Below, one piece after another: positions 39,497 through 44,036 of a stretch of 44,036 nt of DNA; the stretch's first letter is position 1; the number at the start of each line of letters is the position of its first letter. Source of the stretch: an uncultured Collinsella sp. (GTDB lineage: Bacteria; Actinomycetota; Coriobacteriia; Coriobacteriales; Coriobacteriaceae). The DNA lies in contig CAAEEB010000050.1 in NCBI GenBank assembly GCA_900754745.1, forward strand, positions 1-44,036, written 5' to 3'. Under the pieces are notes generated by a model, which had not been told where the DNA came from, ran no database searches, and saw only the letters and a list, made by a program, of their open reading frames with translations. Position numbers and translations under genes: made by a program.

Positions 39497-40810
39497 TTAG
39501 TTGCGCTTGAGGTGGACGACGGTTTCGCAGTGGAAGGTTTGCGGGAATAGGTCGACCGGCGTGATCTTGACGGGGGAGAAGGTGCCCTCCTCGACAAAGC
39601 GCTTGAGGTCGCGGGCCAGAGTCGCCGGGTCGCAGCTCACGTAGGCGACATCACGGGCACTCGTGCTCGCGATGAGGTCGATTGCCTCGGGGGCGAGGCC
39701 CGCACGCGGCGGGTCGACCACCAAGACGTCGGCGTCCTGATCGGGGAACTCGCGCACCGCGTCGCCGCCGATGACGTCGACGTTATTGAGCTTGTTGATC
39801 TCCAGGTTGCGACGCAGGTCGCGCACGGCCGGGCCGTAGGCCTCGACGGCGGCGACAAAGTCGCAGCGGCGGGCGAGCGGCAGGGTAAAGGTGCCGGCAC
39901 CGCAGTACAGGTCCACGGCTAGCTCGTCTTCCTGCGGGTCGAGGGCGTCCATAACGAGCTCAATCAGAATCTCGGCGCCCTTGGTATTGACCTGGAAAAA
40001 CGACGGGGCAGATAAGCGCATCTGGCCTTCGGCGATATTCTCGGTCCACGAGCCCTCGCCGGCGAGCATCTCGACTTTGGAGACACGGCGGGCTTTCTTT
40101 TCGCCCTTGCTCATCACACGCACCACGCTCGTGGGATGAGCGGCGTCCGCCAGCACGCGGGAGACCTGCGAGCGCGGGAAGGAACCCGTGGGCGTCCAGA
40201 GTGCGACCTCGAGCGCCTTGGTGCGACGCGAGGCACGAATGCCCACGCGCTCGAGGCCCAAATCATGGCTGCCGCTTAGATAGTTGAGTGCGCCGACGAC
40301 CGATTTGAGCGCCTTGGGAAAACGCTTATCGAACAGCGGGCACGCATCGACGGTCACGATTTTGCTGGGATCGACGCCGTGCATGCCAAGGCGCACGCGA
40401 CCGTTGACGACGGTCGGTTCGAGCTCGATTTTATTGCGGTAGCCCCAGTCGTCCTTGGTATGGCGGATGGGCTGCACCAGCTCATCGACCTGCTCAGGAG
40501 CGAACTTGCCGATGCGCTCGAGCGTGGAACGCAGGTTTTGCTCCTTGGCGGCGAGCTGTGTCGCGCGTGAGAGATTGCCCCACGAGCAGCCGCCGCAGAT
40601 GCCCACGAAGGGGCAGGGAGGCTGAACGCGATCGGGGCTTGGCTCCAGAATCTCGGTGGTGCGGGCGCGCATGAACGACTTGCCGTCCTGTACGACCTCG
40701 GCCTCGACGGTGTCGCCTGCCACGGCGCCCTGCACAAAGACGGCCTTGCCGTTGTCGGCGTGCGCCAGCCCGTCGGCTCCGTAGGTCATCGATTCTATAG
40801 TGAGCTTCAT
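39497..40810 (-). CDS. rlmD: TrmA/RlmD-family 23S rRNA (uracil-5-)-methyltransferase
   Basis: A 437-residue RNA m5U methyltransferase. An N-terminal TRAM domain (KLTIESMTYGADGLAH, FVQGAVAGDTVEAEV) is followed by a 4Fe-4S cluster motif CPFVGICGGCSW plus VDACPLF, and the SAM-binding domain has VDLYCGAGTFTLPLA, VVDPPRAGL and the catalytic VSCDPATLARDL. It methylates a uridine of 23S rRNA (RlmD/RlmCD group). The start is ATG 40810 (MKLTIE) after CAGGGA; upstream residues are not conserved. RlmD and RlmC cannot be separated by sequence alone. Confidence 0.9.
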   Translation of the reverse strand: MKLTIESMTYGADGLAHADNGKAVFVQGAVAGDTVEAEVVQDGKSFMRARTTEILEPSPDRVQPPCPFVGICGGCSWGNLSRATQLAAKEQNLRSTLERIGKFAPEQVDELVQPIRHTKDDWGYRNKIELEPTVVNGRVRLGMHGVDPSKIVTVDACPLFDKRFPKALKSVVGALNYLSGSHDLGLERVGIRASRRTKALEVALWTPTGSFPRSQVSRVLADAAHPTSVVRVMSKGEKKARRVSKVEMLAGEGSWTENIAEGQMRLSAPSFFQVNTKGAEILIELVMDALDPQEDELAVDLYCGAGTFTLPLARRCDFVAAVEAYGPAVRDLRRNLEINKLNNVDVIGGDAVREFPDQDADVLVVDPPRAGLAPEAIDLIASTSARDVAYVSCDPATLARDLKRFVEEGTFSPVKITPVDLFPQTFHCETVVHLKRN

Positions 40811-40858
40811 ATCCCTGCCTGTCATTCGCGTTGTTGTCCGCACCATGGTAGCAGGGAA

Positions 40859-40900
40859 AAGCGCCCCGCATCCGAGGCTTTCCTCAAATGCGGGGCGCTT
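40859..40900. terminator. Terminator of ppk
   Basis: AAGCGCCCCGCAT (40859-40871) and ATGCGGGGCGCTT (40888-40900) form a 13-bp stem with an inner GAGG/CCTC; on the minus strand TTTTCCC follows. A 13-bp tandem unit containing CTTCTACAAAC (40898-40908, 40911-40921) lies between it and the ppk stop. Confidence 0.8.
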
Positions 40901-40923
40901 CTACAAACTGCTTCTACAAACGT

Positions 40924-43425
40924 CTATTTCGTCTTGCCGGTAATGAGCGTCTTAAGACCCAGGCCGATCAGACCCAGTCCCATGCGCACGCGACCGGGGC
41001 GATGGCGCTCGATGGCCTTGGTCTTGCCGGTGGGCTTATCGCGACGGGCGTTCAGCTCGGGTGCGGGCTTGGTGACCTGCGGCTCGGGCCGAGGTACAGG
41101 TGCGGGCTTGGGCTCAATGACGGTCGCCTGGACCTTCTGAACCTCGGGCGCTTTCTCCGCGGCGGGCCCTGCGGCAGCCTCGGGCTCATTCACCGGGGGA
41201 GCGGCAACCGCTTCCGGTTTGGCAACTGCCCTATGTTCAACCTCGGCCTGAATAGCTTCTTCGGCCACGCGTTCCTTCTCCTGTGCGCGCTGCTGCGCGG
41301 CGGCCTCGGCGTTGCGATAGGCACGCTCCAGCAGGGCTTCCTGCGAGTTGAAGGGTTTCTCGCCCTCTGCACGCTTCACGGGGACCCAGGTGCCGTCGCT
41401 CGTGAGGCTGCGGGCCTTCACGTTGTCGCGCAGCTGCATGCCCATGTATTCGTGCACCAGGGCGCGGCAGGTGGGGTCGAGCACGGGGAAGGCGATCTCC
41501 ACGCGGTGCTCGGTGTTGCGCGTCATCATGTCGGCCGAGCTCAGATAGATCATGTCCGAGTCCACGCCAAAGGCGTAAACGCGCGCATGCTCCAAAAAGC
41601 GTCCGACGATAGAACGGACATGCACGTTCTCGGTCTTGCCCGGAACGCCCGGCTTGAGGCACGAGATGCCGCGGATGATCATGTCCACGCGGACTCCTGC
41701 GCACGATGCCTCGGCGATCTTGTCGATGACCTCGCGGTCGGTGAGCGAGTTGAGCTTAAAGAACACACGGGCGGGCTCGCCAGCGAGGGCGCGCTGGATC
41801 TCGCGATCCAGGCCGCGCATAATGAGTGGCTTCAGGCCGACCGGTGCCACGCCCAGGAAGCGGTAATCGCCGCGCAAGTTGCCCAGCGACAGGTTGCGGA
41901 AGAACAAGTTGGCGTCCTCGCCGATGCCGGGATGGGCGGTCATGAGCATAAAGTCGCTGTAGAGCTTGGCCGTCTTCTCGTTAAAGTTGCCGGTGCCCAA
42001 CAGCGTCAGGCGTGTAAGCGCCATGCCCTCGCGATAGGTGAGCTGGCAGATCTTGGAGTGGCACTTAAAGCCTTCGGAGCCGTAGATGACGGTGCAGCCT
42101 GCCTCTTCCAGACGCTCGGCCCACTCGATGTTGTTCTGCTCGTCGAAGCGGGCGCGGAGCTCCATGAGCACCGTGACCTCTTTGCCGTTCTCGGCGGCAT
42201 CGATCAGCGACTCGCACAGGCGGCTTTGCTTAGCCACGCGGTAGAGCGTGATGCGCAGTGAGATGCACTCGGGGTCGTAGGCGGCCTCGTGCACCAGATC
42301 CAGGAAGGGGTTCATGGCCTCATAGGGATAAAAGAGCAGCTTGTCGTGCTGAAGTACCTGCTCGCGGATGGAGCGGGTCATATCGATGGTGGGGTTGGGC
42401 TGCGGCTTAAACGGCGTAAAGAGCAGCTCGTTGCGCAGGTGCTCGGGAATCTTGCCCTCAATGCCGAAGACATAGCCCAGGTTGAGCGGGATGTCGCAGG
42501 TAAAGACCGAGCGACGCGAGAGCTCGAGTGCCTTGCGGATAGTCTTGAGCGTCTGCTTTTCGAGTGAACCCGAGACGGCGAGCACTACCGGCTGCAGGCG
42601 CAGGCGCTTCTTGAGGATGCGCTTCATATGCTGGCGGTAGTCCTCTTCCTCCTCGACGCCCTCGCCGTCCGGATCGATGTCGGCGTTGCGGGTGACGCGG
42701 ATGAGCGCGCGGTCGAGCGGCTTATAGGAGCCAAAGCAGCTGTCCAGGCAGGCGAGGATGACGTCCTCGAGCAGAATGTAGGAGTAGGTGCCGGTGGGCG
42801 AGGGAATCTCGACCACGCGGTTCATCGAGGCGGGAATCTCGATCAGGCCCAGCAGGCTCTCCTCGTCGGTGACGCCGTCCAGGCCACAAGCCAGATAGAG
42901 TGCGCCGTTGCGCAGGTTTGGGAAGGGGTGGCGCGGGTCGATCACCAGCGGTGAGATGACCGGCGACACGTAGGCTTGGAAGTAGCGGGTTACAAAGGTG
43001 CGCTCCTCGGGCGTAAGCGAATCGACACGTGCGCGGTGAACGCCCAGGGTGTCGAGCTTGCCCTCGATGTTCTTAAAGATGGACTCCCAACGGGTAAGGA
43101 GCCCGGGCATTTCGGCCATGACAGCATCGACCTGTTCGGAGGCGGTCATATTGCTCTTGTTGTCGACAGGCTGCTTTTTGAGCTCGGCAAGGTCGGACAG
43201 GCCGCCCACGCGCACCATGAGAAACTCGTCGAGGTTAGACTCGAAGATCGAGACGAACTTAAGGCGCTCGAACAGCGGCACGGACTCATCAAAAGCCTCG
43301 TCGAGCACGCGGTTGTCAAAGCGCAGCCAGCTAAGCTCTCGGTTCTGCGTGTACGAGAAGTCGCGCGGCGGTTTGCGCAGCTTTGCGGCGGCTTGCTTTT
43401 TTTCGATTTTGCTCGGCATATGCAT
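40924..43425 (-). CDS. ppk1: Polyphosphate kinase with extended C-terminal tail
   Basis: An 833-residue PPK1, which makes polyphosphate from ATP. N-terminal NRELSWLRFDNRVLDEA, the FESNLDEFLMVRV segment, the phospho-histidine region EGFKCHSKICQL and the second catalytic histidine in VGRFLEHARVYAFG are present, then DMMTRNTEHRVE. The core ends near the KPFNSQEALLERAYRN segment. About 125 further residues are Ala/Glu/Pro/Lys-rich and end in a hydrophobic RMGLGLIGLGLKTLITGKTK-like helix, unlike typical PPK1 of about 690-720 residues. The start is ATG 43425 (or 43419); the upstream in-frame region is not conserved. AAGGATG-type ribosome binding site is weak (GGACAG). Confidence 0.93.
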   Translation of the reverse strand: MHMPSKIEKKQAAAKLRKPPRDFSYTQNRELSWLRFDNRVLDEAFDESVPLFERLKFVSIFESNLDEFLMVRVGGLSDLAELKKQPVDNKSNMTASEQVDAVMAEMPGLLTRWESIFKNIEGKLDTLGVHRARVDSLTPEERTFVTRYFQAYVSPVISPLVIDPRHPFPNLRNGALYLACGLDGVTDEESLLGLIEIPASMNRVVEIPSPTGTYSYILLEDVILACLDSCFGSYKPLDRALIRVTRNADIDPDGEGVEEEEDYRQHMKRILKKRLRLQPVVLAVSGSLEKQTLKTIRKALELSRRSVFTCDIPLNLGYVFGIEGKIPEHLRNELLFTPFKPQPNPTIDMTRSIREQVLQHDKLLFYPYEAMNPFLDLVHEAAYDPECISLRITLYRVAKQSRLCESLIDAAENGKEVTVLMELRARFDEQNNIEWAERLEEAGCTVIYGSEGFKCHSKICQLTYREGMALTRLTLLGTGNFNEKTAKLYSDFMLMTAHPGIGEDANLFFRNLSLGNLRGDYRFLGVAPVGLKPLIMRGLDREIQRALAGEPARVFFKLNSLTDREVIDKIAEASCAGVRVDMIIRGISCLKPGVPGKTENVHVRSIVGRFLEHARVYAFGVDSDMIYLSSADMMTRNTEHRVEIAFPVLDPTCRALVHEYMGMQLRDNVKARSLTSDGTWVPVKRAEGEKPFNSQEALLERAYRNAEAAAQQRAQEKERVAEEAIQAEVEHRAVAKPEAVAAPPVNEPEAAAGPAAEKAPEVQKVQATVIEPKPAPVPRPEPQVTKPAPELNARRDKPTGKTKAIERHRPGRVRMGLGLIGLGLKTLITGKTK

Positions 43426-43975
43426 CTGTCCGTTCAGTCCCCGCAGGGGACGGTAGCCTAACACTATTCACTATTGTCTCAATTTAGTCGACTTGCGGCA
43501 CGGACGTATTGTGCGAACGGTATCTTTACCTACTTCTTACGCTGTTAAGCATGCAACTAACTGCCTGACTCGTTTTGAAAACAATCTATATCCATACTCA
43601 ACTGGTGAGAATGTATGAATAAGAATGATTGCAAGCTGAATATAATCGAATCCAAATCGAATCGTGGACAAACGACATATATATGCAGAAAACCGTTTTG
43701 GCTATGCAATTCCTAAACATGAAAATATTTGTGCAATCTGGCTTAATTCCTAAGAAAAAAGACGTTTACCTTTGAAAACCTGCTTTAGAGAACTGAAGTG
43801 CATCATGGGGGAATCATATGCGATATACCGTTCATCTCACTTTGCTGACCGTTCGGGGGCGAGGTGGAATTGCGGGTGGTTTTTGGATATAACTAGAGCT
43901 GTCAGCAAGCAGCGTCCCATACGGAGGGGCGCTGATACATTCGGCCAGTAAGGCCCGAAAGAAAGGTAGGAGGCC
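43426..43975. promoter_or_regulatory. AT-rich regulatory region between ppk and arcA
   Basis: No gene is supported here. It holds AT-rich stretches and possible ARG-box-like sequences: TGAATAAGAATGATT (43616-43630), TGAATATAATCGAAT and a repeated ATCGAATC near 43637-43660, plus TATAAC shortly before the arcA leader. An arginine-responsive regulator would fit the downstream gene, but the sites are inferred only. Confidence 0.3.
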
Positions 43976-44036
43976 ATGACGAAAGGTCTGCACGTGCCTT
44001 CCGAGATCGGCAAGCTCAGGAAGGTCTGCCTGCACC
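43976..44036 (+). CDS. arcA: Arginine deiminase, N-terminal fragment (window edge)
   Basis: Only 20 codons are in the window: MTKGLHVPSEIGKLRKVCLH. SEIGKLRKVCLH is the characteristic start of arginine deiminase, which converts arginine to citrulline and ammonia as the first step of the ADI energy pathway. AGGAGG lies just before the ATG. The rest, and any arcB/arcC, is beyond the edge. Confidence 0.78.
   Translation, partial: MTKGLHVPSEIGKLRKVCLH

Overview
The window looks like chromosomal DNA of a high-GC Gram-positive of the order Coriobacteriales, most likely a Collinsella. That is inferred from gene content (tandem acetate kinases, the TrpP/ECF transporter, UDP-galactopyranose mutase, arginine deiminase, YugP-type protease) and overall base composition; there is no rRNA or other marker to prove it. 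There are about 34 genes on both strands, mostly housekeeping. No CRISPR array, prophage, complete insertion sequence, tRNA or rRNA was seen.

Layout. (1) 110-5830: a lysine operon on the minus strand (lysA and dapA in one continuous reading frame, then dapB and dapH) behind a lysine riboswitch, divergent from an M20D amidohydrolase that probably supplies N-acetyl-diaminopimelate deacetylase. (2) 5930-10550: a DUF4352-type lipoprotein whose ribosome binding site lies in a long hairpin, a helix-turn-helix protein paired with a membrane Ser/Thr kinase, a secreted coiled-coil/lysozyme-like protein and a MOSC protein. (3) 10680-12960: an ATP-grasp ligase followed by an aspartate racemase, a probable D-aspartate module for the cell wall. 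(4) 12987-16540: a three-gene ECF transporter (EcfT, double-ATPase EcfA, TrpP-like S protein) behind a tryptophan attenuator with a WWW leader peptide. (5) 16600-24210: C69 dipeptidase, a 30-residue membrane protein, a diacylglycerol-kinase-like lipid kinase, RNase D, a YugP protease, exonuclease VII (xseA, xseB) and a HIT hydrolase. (6) 24249-26419: a LysR regulator and an MFS exporter that look AT-richer than their surroundings. (7) 26540-30395: two tandem acetate kinases convergent with phosphotransacetylase. (8) 30520-35440: UDP-galactopyranose mutase plus a family-2 glycosyltransferase, a P1-family peptidase, Maf and a DJ-1/PfpI protein. (9) 35621-44036: two membrane proteins ending in zinc ribbons, a polytopic DUF6020-like protein, a TrmA/RlmD methyltransferase, polyphosphate kinase with a long extra tail, and the first codons of arginine deiminase.

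The most unusual signal is not a gene. At least six intergenic hairpins (about 1-94, 15579-15679, 23735-23847, 29269-29399, 32879-32981, 33078-33202, and a smaller relative at 35923-35973) sit a few nucleotides 3' of a stop codon. Most have long arms (18-36 bp) that are perfectly complementary within a copy but unrelated between copies. Two pairs share a conserved core of fixed length: a 43-nt core in two copies (38 of 43 identical) and a 67-nt core in two others. Conserved cores inside covarying, copy-specific arms suggest an undescribed family (or families) of 3'-UTR structured elements, either mobile or maintained as RNA.

Other points worth checking are the LysA-DapA fusion that keeps an internal Shine-Dalgarno and start, the tryptophan attenuator that identifies the ECF substrate, a long pairing that encloses that attenuator's terminator, and the D-Asp racemase/ligase pair.
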